Shown here in pieces: positions 16,740 through 30,943 of a DNA stretch of 39,191 nucleotides. The position numbers and the translations under genes were made by a program. Origin of the DNA: Chrysochromulina parva (Eukaryota; Haptophyta; Prymnesiales; Chrysochromulinaceae); contig PJAB01000127.1 of assembly GCA_002887195.1 (NCBI GenBank), forward strand, positions 1 through 39,191, in the 5' to 3' direction. The notes under the pieces are model-generated. The model saw only the letters and a list, made by a program, of their open reading frames with translations, was not told the DNA's origin and searched no databases. How positions within the stretch are numbered: the stretch's first letter is position 1; each line of letters begins with the position of its first letter.

Positions 16740-17594
16740 TCACCCTTTCATAGGTGAGGGGGTCATGATGGCGCTCATGAACGAGGGCATGGCATGGAGC
16801 TGGGGCGCCGGCACGCTCGGCGGCGAGGGCAGCAACTGGGCGCCCGGCGCCGGTAGCATCCTCGTCGTCGGCTCCGTGCGCTTCGCGCCTGTGAAGTCGT
16901 CGAGGCGGCGCAGCGACTCGGCACTCGCATTCGACAGCAGTCCCGAAGTCTTGACGAGCTCACAGAGGACTCCAATGCCGTTGGCGGCGGTGGCCGCGTT
17001 CGACTCGAGCGGCGTGAGGCGCTCCTCGAGCGACGCGAGGGACGCGGCCACCGAGTGCACCTCCGCCATGACCTCCGCCGTGGTGATGCTCACCCTTTGG
17101 ATGGATTCGTGTGTCTCCTGCAGCGACCCCTCCAGCCGGTCGAAGCGCGCAGCGAGTGCCTCGCTGAGCTCCGAGATGCGCGTGCCCACGTAGTTGCGCA
17201 CTGCCTGCAGCGAGCGCTGCATCGTCTCGCCCGTCACCCAGCCGACGCGCGCCCAGCCAAAGTGGTGGATGGCGAGCGCAATGCCCGCGGGCACGGCGAG
17301 CCAGACCACGGCGCGGCTCAGGCTGTTGGAGCCCGAGCGCTGCTGCGTGAGAGTGACCGCACGGAGAGCGTCTGTCGCCGACTGCAGCGCCGCCATCACC
17401 ACGGGGTCGAAGCCCCCAGGCGCAGGCGCCGCGATCTGCCTCTGCGTGGCAATGCCAGCGAGGCCCATGAGCGTTGCGAGCGACGGTGCCTTGAAGAGCG
17501 CCTCAAAGGTCTGGCCTGCTGCATCCGAGTTGGTTGCGGCAACGCCGAGCGCGCCGCCTAACCCAACCTTCGCCAGGTTGCCCAGGCGAGACAT
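16740..17594 (-). CDS. DUF1664-type membrane/coiled-coil protein
   Basis: 284 residues from the ATG at 17594 (MSRLGNLAKVGLGG). A hydrophobic segment (about 94-112, RAVVWLAVPAGIALAIHHFG) is followed by a long helix-forming region (115-215, TMQRSLQAVRNYVGTRISEL ... AEVHSVAASLASLEERL). This arrangement matches DUF1664, known mainly from plants and algae and of unknown function; coiled-coil and membrane association are typical. The C-terminus is Pro-rich. The frame stays open upstream, with an alternative ATG at 17777 that would overlap the start of the divergent phosphatase gene. The shorter start is preferred because the extra residues are Ser/Ala-rich and fit no domain, but a mitochondrial or plastid leader there is possible. 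Confidence 0.75.
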   Translation of the reverse strand: MSRLGNLAKVGLGGALGVAATNSDAAGQTFEALFKAPSLATLMGLAGIATQRQIAAPAPGGFDPVVMAALQSATDALRAVTLTQQRSGSNSLSRAVVWLAVPAGIALAIHHFGWARVGWVTGETMQRSLQAVRNYVGTRISELSEALAARFDRLEGSLQETHESIQRVSITTAEVMAEVHSVAASLASLEERLTPLESNAATAANGIGVLCELVKTSGLLSNASAESLRRLDDFTGAKRTEPTTRMLPAPGAQLLPSPPSVPAPQLHAMPSFMSAIMTPSPMKG

Positions 17595-17775
17595 CGAGGA
17601 AGAGGAGGGATGCCTGCGGTCGGCCGAGAACGCAGAGTCGTTTGCGTAAGCCCTCGAGGCGCTTGCGTTTTGCGAAGTCTTTCGGAAGTCAGCTGAACGT
17701 GCTGATGTCGCTGCGCTTGAACTCAACGCAACCTCATCGATAACTGCCAAGATTCGGTCGAAAATTTCACCCGCC
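17595..17775. promoter_or_regulatory. Putative bidirectional promoter (DUF1664 / C2-PP2C)
   Basis: 181 bp separate the two divergent starts if the shorter DUF1664 start is used. Its bases also form an open frame on the minus strand up to an ATG at 17777, which overlaps the phosphatase ATG (17776-17778) in the string CATG. No motif is clear. Confidence 0.4.
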
Positions 17776-19848
17776 ATGTCGGACTTGCCCATCTGGGGCG
17801 AACTCCGCGTGCGCTGCATCGAGGCCCAGTACGACGAGGAGTACCTCGCCGGTCCGCCTCGCACCTACTGCAAGCTCTTGTTGCTCGAGACTTTCAAGTG
17901 GCGCCGGAGGCAGCACAAGACAGCGTGCGAGGGGCTGCAGCCGCGCTGGAACGACGAGTTCCTCTTCGAGGACGTGTGCGCCAACTCCAAGCTCACCATC
18001 GACGTGTGGAACGCGGCGGATGACCCGGAAGAGTTTCTAGGCAAAGCCACGATCCCGCTCGCCGAAGTGGTCCCCGCCCGCGGCGGCGCACCTAAGGCGC
18101 AGGTGGCTCCGTGGTTCGAGCTCATGCCCGGGCGCGTGCGCCTCGAGCTCAGGTGGACACCGTACGTTGACACGGAGCGCACTCTCCTTGACACGCCCGT
18201 GATGCTCACAGCTGACGATGGAGGTGCGCCACCGCCCTCGCCGCTGCCGACGGGCGCGCCAGCGCCGCCGCCGAAGCCGGTCGCGTCGCCCGCAATCACG
18301 CGTGTCCAGGCCGCGAGCGCCGTCGGCACGGCGGCCGCCATGGGCAGCCCGGGCAGCCCGATGGAGACGCGCATGGAGGAGCCAGTCATGCCGGTCCGGC
18401 CTGGCACGGCCAAGCCCACGCCGGCCAAGGCGCCAGAGGTCGCACCGCCGCGGAAGACGCCGCAAAAGTCGCCGCAAAAGTCGCCGCGCACCGTCGCGCG
18501 CGGCCAGTTGAAAGCCCAGGAGCAGGCGTACGAAGACGACGACTTTGAGGACGACTTTGAGGACGACGAGGAGCTCGTGGAGGAAGAGACGCCGCCGCCG
18601 CCAGCTCCGGCGCCACCAGCACCAGCTGCGGCGAAGGCGGCGCCCGCACCGGCCGCCACGCCGCCGCCGCCCGCGCCCGCCAGCTTCCGCCCGCCCGAGT
18701 TCATCGAGTACACGGACCGCGGCGGATCGGGTAAGGAGAACCAGGACGCCTACTTTGTGCACCGGTTCGACGAGAAGAACGCGGTGCTCGGCGTCTTCGA
18801 CGGTCATGGGCCCGACCACGGCAAGGTAGCCGCGTGGGCGGCGGCGCGCGCCGTGAAAGCCTTCCTTATCGAGCACTTCAAAGAGCTGGCGACTGATCCG
18901 GAGGGCACGATGACGCGCTGCTTCGAGCAGGCGCACAACTCGGTCTTCCAGGCCATCTCATCGCAGCCAGGCGTGCGAGTCCACCAGGGGCTGCTCGTCA
19001 TTGACGTGGACGAGGAGGACTGGCCTCTGGGCTATGATGCCGCAGACGGCGGCACCACCGCCTCGGTCGCCGCCCTGCTCGACGGGCGCACCCTCGTCTA
19101 CGCGGCGAGCGGGGACAGCTGCTCAGTGCTAGGCGTGCCCTCCGGGAAAGGCAACGGACATGCGGTGACCGAGCTGGTGCCTGAGCATTCGCCAACCAAC
19201 ATGCACGATTGGGTCACGTATCTGCAGGGCACCGGCGTCCACTGCGTCTTCGACCACGAGGCCATGTTCGACAACCAGCCGCACAACCTCTTGCCGATCT
19301 TCACGCCCACGCCCAACGGCGGCTGGGAAATCGCCCAGTCGACGATGGACAAGACCAAAGAGCTCGGCGTCGGGCTCAAGACGGCGAGAGGCGACCTCGC
19401 GGCCGTCATCATGACCCCGGAGAGCGGCAAGTTCTCGCAGATGATGCTCGGCGTCACGCGCTCCGTGGGCGACTTCTACCACCAGACGTATGGTGTGACC
19501 TGGCGACCGGAGGTGGTCGTCAAGGACCTGTACGCCGAGTGCATGGCCAATGACCACTCCGATGGCGCCGTGCTCATCGTCGCTTCCGATGGCGTGTGGG
19601 ACCATTGGACCTTCGACGGCTGTATGGAGGAGCTGCTGCTGCCCGACGCTGGCCCGCCCGGCCAGCCGCTCACCACCGCCAAGCGCGCGCGCGCCTTCTT
19701 CGAGAAGACGCGGGATATGGGAGAGGAAGCCTTTGGCGAAGGCGCCGACAACCTCACGGGCGTCGTCGTTATCCTGCCGCGCCCGCCGCCGCCGCCGCCC
19801 ACCGCCCCCACAAAGGCGGGCGTCACCCGCGACGAGTTTGGCGCGTGA
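17776..19848 (+). CDS. C2-domain / PP2C protein phosphatase fusion
   Basis: 690 residues, single exon. An N-terminal C2 domain (about 8-130, GELRVRCIEAQYDEEYL ... LQPRWNDEFLFEDV ... LTIDVWNAADD) usually binds membranes, often with calcium. A Pro/Ala-rich linker with an acidic patch (YEDDDFEDDFEDDEELVEEE) leads to a full PP2C serine/threonine phosphatase domain (about 309-675). Metal-binding motifs are intact: GVFDGHGPDHG, GGTTASVAALL, VTRSVGDFY, ASDGVWDHW and GADNLTGVVV. An active Mn/Mg-dependent phosphatase brought to membranes is the likely role. The fusion of these two domains is uncommon to my knowledge. The start is the first ATG, giving a complete C2 strand 1. Confidence 0.9.
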   Translation: MSDLPIWGELRVRCIEAQYDEEYLAGPPRTYCKLLLLETFKWRRRQHKTACEGLQPRWNDEFLFEDVCANSKLTIDVWNAADDPEEFLGKATIPLAEVVPARGGAPKAQVAPWFELMPGRVRLELRWTPYVDTERTLLDTPVMLTADDGGAPPPSPLPTGAPAPPPKPVASPAITRVQAASAVGTAAAMGSPGSPMETRMEEPVMPVRPGTAKPTPAKAPEVAPPRKTPQKSPQKSPRTVARGQLKAQEQAYEDDDFEDDFEDDEELVEEETPPPPAPAPPAPAAAKAAPAPAATPPPPAPASFRPPEFIEYTDRGGSGKENQDAYFVHRFDEKNAVLGVFDGHGPDHGKVAAWAAARAVKAFLIEHFKELATDPEGTMTRCFEQAHNSVFQAISSQPGVRVHQGLLVIDVDEEDWPLGYDAADGGTTASVAALLDGRTLVYAASGDSCSVLGVPSGKGNGHAVTELVPEHSPTNMHDWVTYLQGTGVHCVFDHEAMFDNQPHNLLPIFTPTPNGGWEIAQSTMDKTKELGVGLKTARGDLAAVIMTPESGKFSQMMLGVTRSVGDFYHQTYGVTWRPEVVVKDLYAECMANDHSDGAVLIVASDGVWDHWTFDGCMEELLLPDAGPPGQPLTTAKRARAFFEKTRDMGEEAFGEGADNLTGVVVILPRPPPPPPTAPTKAGVTRDEFGA

Positions 19849-20942
19849 GCGACCGGCCTTTCCCAAAGCCGAGCTGCGGGAGCTGCAAATCTCAAGGCAC
19901 ATGGACTGAAGCGCGCGCTCGAGGCTGCCTCCAGACGCGCGGGCGCCCATCACGGCGCGTCCGATGCACAGATGACAGCAATCCGCGGTGTTGCGGGTGT
20001 CCCCGACAGTCGCCACGCGCGGTCGCGGTCGAAGTCTGCCAAAGTCTACAGTAAAGTCGTGCGTGTTGTGCTGCAGCTACCAGCGTGCAGGCTAGGTCAG
20101 GGCTCTCACCGGTCACAAAACGTAACCTAAACGTAACCCGCACGGCACCGCGCGACGACTCGCCGGCGCCGCGACTCCGCGGACCGCGGCGGGAGCCGAA
20201 GAATCCCGCGAACGTGACTGTTTTAGAAGATAGAATGCGACGGGTTCCTGCCCGGCTGCCGACCCGACCGCGGGCCAAGCGCGCGTCGAAAACGAGAACG
20301 TAACGCGCGTAAAAGACGTAACAACGCGCCACCCGCCGCATCGCATGGCCGACGCCCCGACCGAACGGTAAGTCGGTAACGTTCGGTAGAGCCCTGGCGT
20401 AGTAAGAGCACGCTACGGTAACTATCGGCAAGCGCAAATAATCGAATACGAAATGTCGAGAGTCGACGCGCGCACCGGGCGGACGGCGGACCACGGTGCC
20501 GGACTTCCCCGGACGCCGAGCGTGACGGAGCGGGTCTGGGTACGCGGACAGCGGTGACGGCGGACAAGCCCCACCGACCGTGCGACCGCGCGCGGGCAAC
20601 ACATACACGCACGACTCCAACAACGTGACGTTGACGACACAAAATGACATACGCGGATGGCCGGATGCATGCCCTCTAGCCCTCTTCATACACTCGATCC
20701 GCAAGGCCTAGCGCGCCGGCGGTCCATAACACATCAGACATCATCGCGCGCCGTGCACCTCCAGTCGCGTATCGGCGAGCCGCGGCCAGCCATCGTCTAA
20801 AACCGCCCTGAGCATGGATGGGTACCTCGCTGGAAACACGCGCGACATACGCTGCACAACGCATGATCAGTGCACGCCAGCTGCTCGGGCCCCGCCGAGC
20901 AAGCGCGTCAGCGCCGCGCGCGCGGAGCCGTTGCCTACTCAG
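19849..20942. other. Long intergenic region between convergent genes
   Basis: About 1.1 kb, CpG-rich, with no credible frame. The hexamer CGTAAC occurs at 20121, 20132, 20299 and 20317. CGTAACCC also occurs in the repeats at the left window end. Nothing functional is identified. Confidence 0.5.
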
Positions 20943-22022
20943 TTAAAAGACTTTTCGCTTCGCTGCCAGCCCGCCATCTGTCTTCGCGATGAGATCCCCG
21001 AGCGCGTCGTTCTCGGCGGCGAGTTTGGTGGCCGCCTCCTTCTTGTTTGCGGCGGCTGCCTTGGCCGCGGCTTTGCGCGCGACGCCCGTCGCGTCATCAG
21101 ACACGTCGTTGTCCGTCGCAGCGCCCGTGCTCTTGATCCTGTCATGCATCGCGGCGTTCTCGGCCGCGATCGCGGCTGCTTCCGCTGCCTTCTGCTTTGC
21201 CCCCTCCCTCGCGGCCGCTCGCCGCGCTGCGCCCGTCTCGTCGTCGGTGATGTCATTGTCCGTCGCAGCGCCCGTGTTGCGGATGCGATCAAACAGCTCT
21301 GCATTCTGCTCGGCCAGCCGCGCTGCCTCCGCTGCCTTACGCGCCTTGCTCGTCGCTGCCGCCTCGCCGCGGCCAGCGCCGACAGTGCCGTCTTCACCGA
21401 CGTCGTCGGTGATGTCGTCATCTGTGGCAGCTTTTGTGTTCTTGATGCGATCCCTCTTCATCTTATTGTCCTTGCTGAGCACATCCTGCTCCGCCTTCAA
21501 CCGTGCCTTCCGCTCCTTCTCTGCCCGGGCACGCGCCACACCAGTTGCATCGTCATTCGTGTCGTCATCCGTCTTGGTCTTGGTGTTCTTGATTTTGTCC
21601 TTCATTGCCTTGTTCTCCGCCTTCAGCCGCGCCGCATCCTCCCCCTTCTTTTTCTTCCTCGCCGCCGCCAGCTCGCGCCGCTTTTCCTGCGTCGCTTCAT
21701 CCAGCTCCTTCGAGTCCGCGTACGAGCCGTCAGATCCCTTGATGTGCGCCTCCACGGCCGCTTTTAGCTCCTCGGGCGACATTCCGCTGTCGGGCACGTC
21801 GTCCTGCTGCAGCATACGCATGGCCTCGATGCGTGCCTCCTCCGCACGCTTTAGCTTCCGGTTCCAGGCTGCCTCCTGTCGCGCCCGCTCGGCCTTGGCG
21901 AAGACCGTTTGCAAAGCCGACGACATGTCCACCGCCCGCATGGATCGGCCTGTGTTGGGAAAGCCGAGCATCGTCGAGGATGTCGGCGTGTTGTCCTCAG
22001 GCCCCCACAGAGGCCCCGACAT
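20943..22022 (-). CDS. 49-residue-repeat coiled-coil protein
   Basis: 359 residues from the ATG at 22022 (MSGPLWGPEDNTPTSS). A charged helical region (RARQEAAWNRKLKRAEEARI) leads into about five copies of a unit near 49 residues. Each has an AEN-x-AM-x-DRIKNT helix cap, then AATDDDITDD and ATG-x-AR, then an Ala/Lys-rich helix. Copy 5 is truncated (AAENDALGD). The DxDDDxxDD stretches could bind cations, but they are not EF hands. I cannot assign a named family. The in-frame codon upstream at 22121 is TTG. The CDS ends convergent to the C2-PP2C gene. A structural (cytoskeletal or flagellar) role is only a guess. Confidence 0.7.
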   Translation of the reverse strand: MSGPLWGPEDNTPTSSTMLGFPNTGRSMRAVDMSSALQTVFAKAERARQEAAWNRKLKRAEEARIEAMRMLQQDDVPDSGMSPEELKAAVEAHIKGSDGSYADSKELDEATQEKRRELAAARKKKKGEDAARLKAENKAMKDKIKNTKTKTDDDTNDDATGVARARAEKERKARLKAEQDVLSKDNKMKRDRIKNTKAATDDDITDDVGEDGTVGAGRGEAAATSKARKAAEAARLAEQNAELFDRIRNTGAATDNDITDDETGAARRAAAREGAKQKAAEAAAIAAENAAMHDRIKSTGAATDNDVSDDATGVARKAAAKAAAANKKEAATKLAAENDALGDLIAKTDGGLAAKRKVF

Positions 22023-22723
22023 CGTGCAGCGCTCCGCCGACCACACCACAATAAACCGACGCGCGCTGCTGTGCTGCTGCGCTCCTCGGAAAAGGGAAAG
22101 GTCGCCAATGAAGTTTGACAAACTAAAACTTATTTCGGAGTTTCAGGCGTAAAGTCGAACGTGGAGGCCCTGATTAAATTCGCCAAAGCGGGGAGACCCA
22201 CGATTTTTCAGACAGAGGGCGCGGGCACCATAGAGCGGATCTTGGGAGGGGGAACGTGCGAGCTTCAGACTCGATAGGAATCCTAATTACAAAATTAGTG
22301 ACAAACGACCCGCACAACCCGCGCGCGATCCCTGCAGTGCTTCCCCGCCACGTTTCCTGCCGTTCAGCCGGCCCGCAGCACAGAGCCAATTTCTCCCTCA
22401 TGCCTCGAGGCGCGATCGAGCGGCCCGCAAGACCGAGCGGCGATCGCATGAGCCTCCAACCGGGTCAGGTTGTTTTGCCTCCTGCATGTTTCTCCTCCTT
22501 CACAGCGAGTACCCCGCGCCGCTCCCCGTGCCCTGTGGAGTCCCAACAACGAGGCCTCAGCCACAAGGGGTGCCACGAGGGGTGGCCTCTACCGATGAGG
22601 TGTTCACATGAGGGGTGGCCTCTTTCCGTGAGGTATTCACACGAGGGGCGGCCTCTGCCGGTGAGGTGTTCAGCGAGAGGAGGGTGCCTGTACTGGCCAA
22701 GGCATCTGCCAGCAGCTCGCACG
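22023..22723. other. Intergenic with 33-nt repeats
   Basis: 700 bp between two minus-strand genes. A plus-strand frame (22256-23407) enters the next gene's antisense and is not credible as a whole. Three 33-nt tandem copies lie at 22577-22675. Confidence 0.5.
22577..22675. repeat. 33-nt tandem repeat (three copies)
   Basis: Copies start at 22577, 22610 and 22643 (GAGGGGTGGCCTCT and GAGGTGTTCAC as conserved parts). The period is a multiple of three and either strand stays open, so a short 11-residue coding repeat cannot be excluded. Position suggests the 3' UTR of the next minus-strand gene. Confidence 0.85.
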
Positions 22724-27505
<4,782 letters not shown>

Positions 27506-28048
27506 GGCGAGCCGCCTGGGCACGTGTGGTTCCTTCGTGGGCAAGTAGGCACGCGGCCACGCGCATGTGCCGTTGGTGCGCTGCGCCCAGCACGACCGTG
27601 GTGAGGGCTGTGGTGAGCGCTCGGCGCGGCGCGGCAGCCGAGTAGGCGGTAAAGCCCTGAACGGAAAGCGCTGTTCCCGTTCGGTCGAACATGGGCTCGC
27701 GTAAGCACCGCGGTAAGGCGTAAGCGCCGCGCTATTAAGCGGTTATACAGTAGAGCTGTACCTGGACGTCAGGTACTCCTGCACGGGTAGTAAGAGCGCT
27801 TGAGACGCCAAAACCCCGCCCGCAAAACCCCGCCGACAGATATCCTTCGAACACGTTTAGCTTCTTAATTTTTTGTGTCTCTCTCTTCCGTGTTCCGCGC
27901 CCTCACCCCCGCCCTCAGCCGCGCTCTGCCTCTCCCCTCTGCCCCCCTGGGGTTCCCGCGGACGCTCCGGGCCCATGCCCGACGCACGCGGCCTCCCAGC
28001 ACCATACCTGGTCTGCCTGCATGCTCCCGCTCCCGCGCCGGGTTTCCG
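27506..28048. other. Intergenic between convergent genes
   Basis: 543 bp. A short hairpin, GTACCTG-GACGT-CAGGTAC, lies at 27758-27776. GTAAGCACCGCGGTAAGGCG and similar strings repeat nearby. No gene is recognised. Confidence 0.5.
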
Positions 28049-29320
28049 TCAGAACCAGATGCGTAGGTGCGACGACACGGGGGCACGGCACATCGGGCAC
28101 ATCCCCTGCTCGCGGAAAACGAGCTCGGCGCAACGGGAGCATGCAGCCACGTGGCCGCACGGGACGAAGGCATGACAGGCCTCCGTAGCCAAGCAGATGG
28201 CGCATGCGGAGTTGTCCACCGCACCGTCCGATCGCGGCAAGTCTTGCTCGTCCAGATCGAAGGGCAGCGCAAAGTCAGACGAGGCGCGACCGTTACGCGC
28301 GGTTACGTCAGTGGGCTCGGCACCGCCCACCGGCCACGGCGAGGCCGGATGTTGTAGGGGTGAAGGGGCCCACATCGCTGTGGGAAAACGCTCGCGGCCG
28401 ACCGCTCGCACGTGTCCAAGGCCCACGCCCGTGACAGGGGAAGACACGGGGCGTGGAGGAGGTGAGGGAGGTGGGGCGGCGAGGGTATTCGTCGAGGGTG
28501 GGCCGAGATGCGTGAGAGCCTCGGACAACGAAGAGGCATCGGACTGGTGTGCCTCGGACGCGGCGGTAGGCACTGTGGCCGCCACGGCCGCGAACGAGGT
28601 GTCGAGACATCTGTTCATCGCGGCTTGGACATCGCCCTTGTCGGCGAGTGTCTCGACGATGCGACGCGAGCGCCCGAGGTCGAAGCCAGCCTCCACTAGC
28701 GCCTCGACGGTGCGCTGTGCCAGCTTCTCGGAGAGGAGGGGCGATAACAGTTGCGGCACTGGCGCAGGCGCGGGGGGCGCGCTCAAGGTCGATTCGGCGA
28801 CGGAGCGGATCCAGGCTACCATGGCATCTCGCTTGCCCGGATGGACCGAGAGCAAACCAATCTTCCGGTGTACGTCCAGGCGCGTGAAATCGACGAGGAC
28901 GCCCATCTCCTTGGACTTAGAGAATACCTGCCCTGACTTGAAGAAACCTTCGCGGAGCTGACGAAGCTGGTATCGGTCGGGCACGACGATCTCGCGAGCG
29001 TGTTCAGAATTGAGCAGCTCGGGAAGGAAGCCACCACCTTCGAGATTCCGCAGCTTGTTGTCCTCCCCCACGCAGATGCGGTAGAATATATAAATGGCCG
29101 CCGCTCGCCTCGCTCGCCGGTCGCCAGATAGTGCGAGGTGGAGGCCCTCATTCCTTCCTTCTGTTTTCGCAGCCGTGATCTTGCACCCGCTCGCTGCCTC
29201 GAGGAGCTTGGCGACCGTCAAGTACTGGCGCTTACCAAGGGCGTCGGGGATGTCAAACGCAGCATGGTTGGACTCCTCACTGTGCTGAAAAGCTGCGCGG
29301 GGTGTGTTCAAGCTCGGCAT
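28049..29320 (-). CDS. RING-finger protein, probable E3 ubiquitin ligase
   Basis: 423 residues. The C-terminal RING finger (373-411) has the full C3HC4 set: C373, C376, C388, H390, C394, C397, C408 and C411. It is of the short type (CAICL ... VPCGHVAACSRC ... CPMCRAPV) common in IAP/MUL1-like E3 ligases. A UBA-like three-helix region (200-240, VEALVEAGFDLGRSRRIVETL) could bind ubiquitin. The N-terminal part (30-80, GKRQYLTVAKLLEAASGCKI) faintly resembles a KH fold but this is uncertain. The linker is Pro-rich. The likely role is ubiquitin transfer to an unknown target. Confidence 0.8.
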   Translation of the reverse strand: MPSLNTPRAAFQHSEESNHAAFDIPDALGKRQYLTVAKLLEAASGCKITAAKTEGRNEGLHLALSGDRRARRAAAIYIFYRICVGEDNKLRNLEGGGFLPELLNSEHAREIVVPDRYQLRQLREGFFKSGQVFSKSKEMGVLVDFTRLDVHRKIGLLSVHPGKRDAMVAWIRSVAESTLSAPPAPAPVPQLLSPLLSEKLAQRTVEALVEAGFDLGRSRRIVETLADKGDVQAAMNRCLDTSFAAVAATVPTAASEAHQSDASSLSEALTHLGPPSTNTLAAPPPSPPPRPVSSPVTGVGLGHVRAVGRERFPTAMWAPSPLQHPASPWPVGGAEPTDVTARNGRASSDFALPFDLDEQDLPRSDGAVDNSACAICLATEACHAFVPCGHVAACSRCAELVFREQGMCPMCRAPVSSHLRIWF

Positions 29321-30004
29321 TCTGATAATCGTCTGTCCGTCAGGGAGTCAGAGTAGACAGAAAGCGCGCGTCACAATCGCGTCTCCAGGCGCCCAGCTCG
29401 AGAGGTCCCGTGCTTGGCGCGAAAGTCAAGTCAAGTCAAAATAGGTCGGAGCGCTTTCGAAAGGCTTCCCGTGTACCTGGAAATCAGAACTCCAAAACCG
29501 TATCTGGTGGCAACCGTACCGCACTGCGGGCCACATCTCGCGCGCGCAGCTCGCTCCGCTCCGATCCTACATGTGTGAGTGCGCTCAGACCTGTGACCTC
29601 AGAACCCCAAACCACAGGCCACAGGGGCTTGCTTGCTTGCACAGGGGCAATGGGGCAAAGCATGGGCGAAAGCACTCCCGTGACCCGTCTGGATTGCGAT
29701 TCGCGCCGGCGGAGCAGCCATGGAAACCAGCATGCTACATGGAAACCAGACCTCCCTCACCTGCCCTGAAAGGGATCACATGGGCGGGCGCGCCCGACGA
29801 GTCTGACACGCCCACCACGACGCTCGAGAGGGACGGGGGGCGCCCACCACGACGCTCGGGAGAGACAGGGCGGGCCCACCACGACGCTCGGGAGAGACAG
29901 GGGGGCGCCCCCGCGGGTAGGATACGGCCTGGGGATACGGGTAGGATACATCCCGATCCGAGTGGACCCGAGGCGTTACATGCCCTCCCGATTAGGGATC
30001 GGCC
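29321..30004. other. Intergenic upstream of the RING gene, with a 32-nt repeat
   Basis: 684 bp. GTCAAGTCAAGTCAAAATAG at 29425 lies about 105 bp upstream of the RING start and may be a promoter element. Three copies of a 32-nt repeat lie at 29811-29906. The remaining sequence shows no gene. Confidence 0.5.
29811..29906. repeat. 32-nt tandem repeat (three copies)
   Basis: Copies of CCCACCACGACGCTCG followed by a G/A-rich part begin at 29811, 29843 and 29875. The 32-nt period is not a multiple of three, so it is noncoding in this array. Confidence 0.9.
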
Positions 30005-30943
30005 CTACTCATCCGGGCCAGGCATCCGCGCCGCGGGCAGCCCCGACGTAACCACCGCCGATTTTTCAGCCGCCGCCTTGGGCGCGTGCGCGTCGCCGCC
30101 ACCGCCCGACTTTTGCGGAGTGGCGGCCACGCTCGGCGCACCGCCAGTCGACTTGCCGCCCGTCGGCTTGCGCGCCGCCTTGGGCGCGGCGCTCTCGTGC
30201 TCGTTCACGATCCACTGCGGCCGCTCTACCGATGTCGTCCGGAACGAGCACCGTTTGTACTCGTCGTCATCGTACCCGCCAGGGCAGGTGAACGTTCCCA
30301 TGCCTTCGTGGCCATACTTGCGAGGGTACGCCACCTTGAGCCGGCCGATACCGCAATGCGGGCAGCGCGGCAGATTGCCGTATACCGAACGGTCGACACA
30401 CCGCTCGACGAGGTCGCCCTTAGTGCCCGCGAGAAGCTGGTCATTGGCACGCAAGCACGCCTTCAGAGCGTCGTTTGAGAGCGCGCTGAAGCGCGCGGTG
30501 GCCGCGTCGAGGGCCTCAATCTCTGCGGCGGTCGACATGGACGAGAAGGCGCAGGCCGCCGAGACCGGGGTGCTACGGCTGCTGCTACCTGCGTCGACCT
30601 TGACCTTCTTGCTCGGCGTGCTCGGAGTGCTGGCTGCCGCCTCCGCGCTCGCCATGTCAGCCTTGCGCTTGGAGGCACTCACGGCAGTCATGTTACCGGC
30701 CATCCAGTCCCCGAGTAGCTGCTTGTCAGAAGCCTTGAGCTCGGAAACTCCTGCAAGATCTTCGAGCGAGTGGAGCCCTGCTGGCTTCCTGATGCACGCG
30801 AGGTGCTTCCAGCTGGTAATCATGTAATCGCCTGGGCCGGGCACGTTTGTGCCGATGCGCAGCACGTCCTTGTCGATCTTGATGCCGCAGGACTTGCACA
30901 TGGCGCGGTTACTCTTCGCATACTCGACGCCGTAGGTGGCCAT
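30005..30943 (-). CDS. PARP-type zinc finger plus PADR1-like zinc domain, no catalytic part
   Basis: 312 residues. An N-terminal PARP-type zinc finger has C16, C19, H47 and C50 (MCKSCG ... SWKHLAC); such fingers recognise DNA breaks. A basic stretch (SKKVKVD) follows. Residues about 135-235 resemble PADR1: a helical part (ALKACLRANDQLLAGTKGDL), then a zinc site of C194, C197, C220 and C232 within CPHCGIGRLKVAYPRKYGHE. The tail is Lys/Ala/Gly-rich and disordered. No WGR, regulatory or ADP-ribosyltransferase domain is encoded, nor seen within the next 680 bp downstream. It is probably a nuclear DNA-damage-binding protein, or the detached front half of a PARP1-like protein. Confidence 0.85.
   Translation of the reverse strand: MATYGVEYAKSNRAMCKSCGIKIDKDVLRIGTNVPGPGDYMITSWKHLACIRKPAGLHSLEDLAGVSELKASDKQLLGDWMAGNMTAVSASKRKADMASAEAAASTPSTPSKKVKVDAGSSSRSTPVSAACAFSSMSTAAEIEALDAATARFSALSNDALKACLRANDQLLAGTKGDLVERCVDRSVYGNLPRCPHCGIGRLKVAYPRKYGHEGMGTFTCPGGYDDDEYKRCSFRTTSVERPQWIVNEHESAAPKAARKPTGGKSTGGAPSVAATPQKSGGGGDAHAPKAAAEKSAVVTSGLPAARMPGPDE

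Noticed and set aside
20814..21767. 317-residue plus-strand frame
   Set aside because: Lies opposite the 49-residue-repeat protein, whose repeats explain the open frame.
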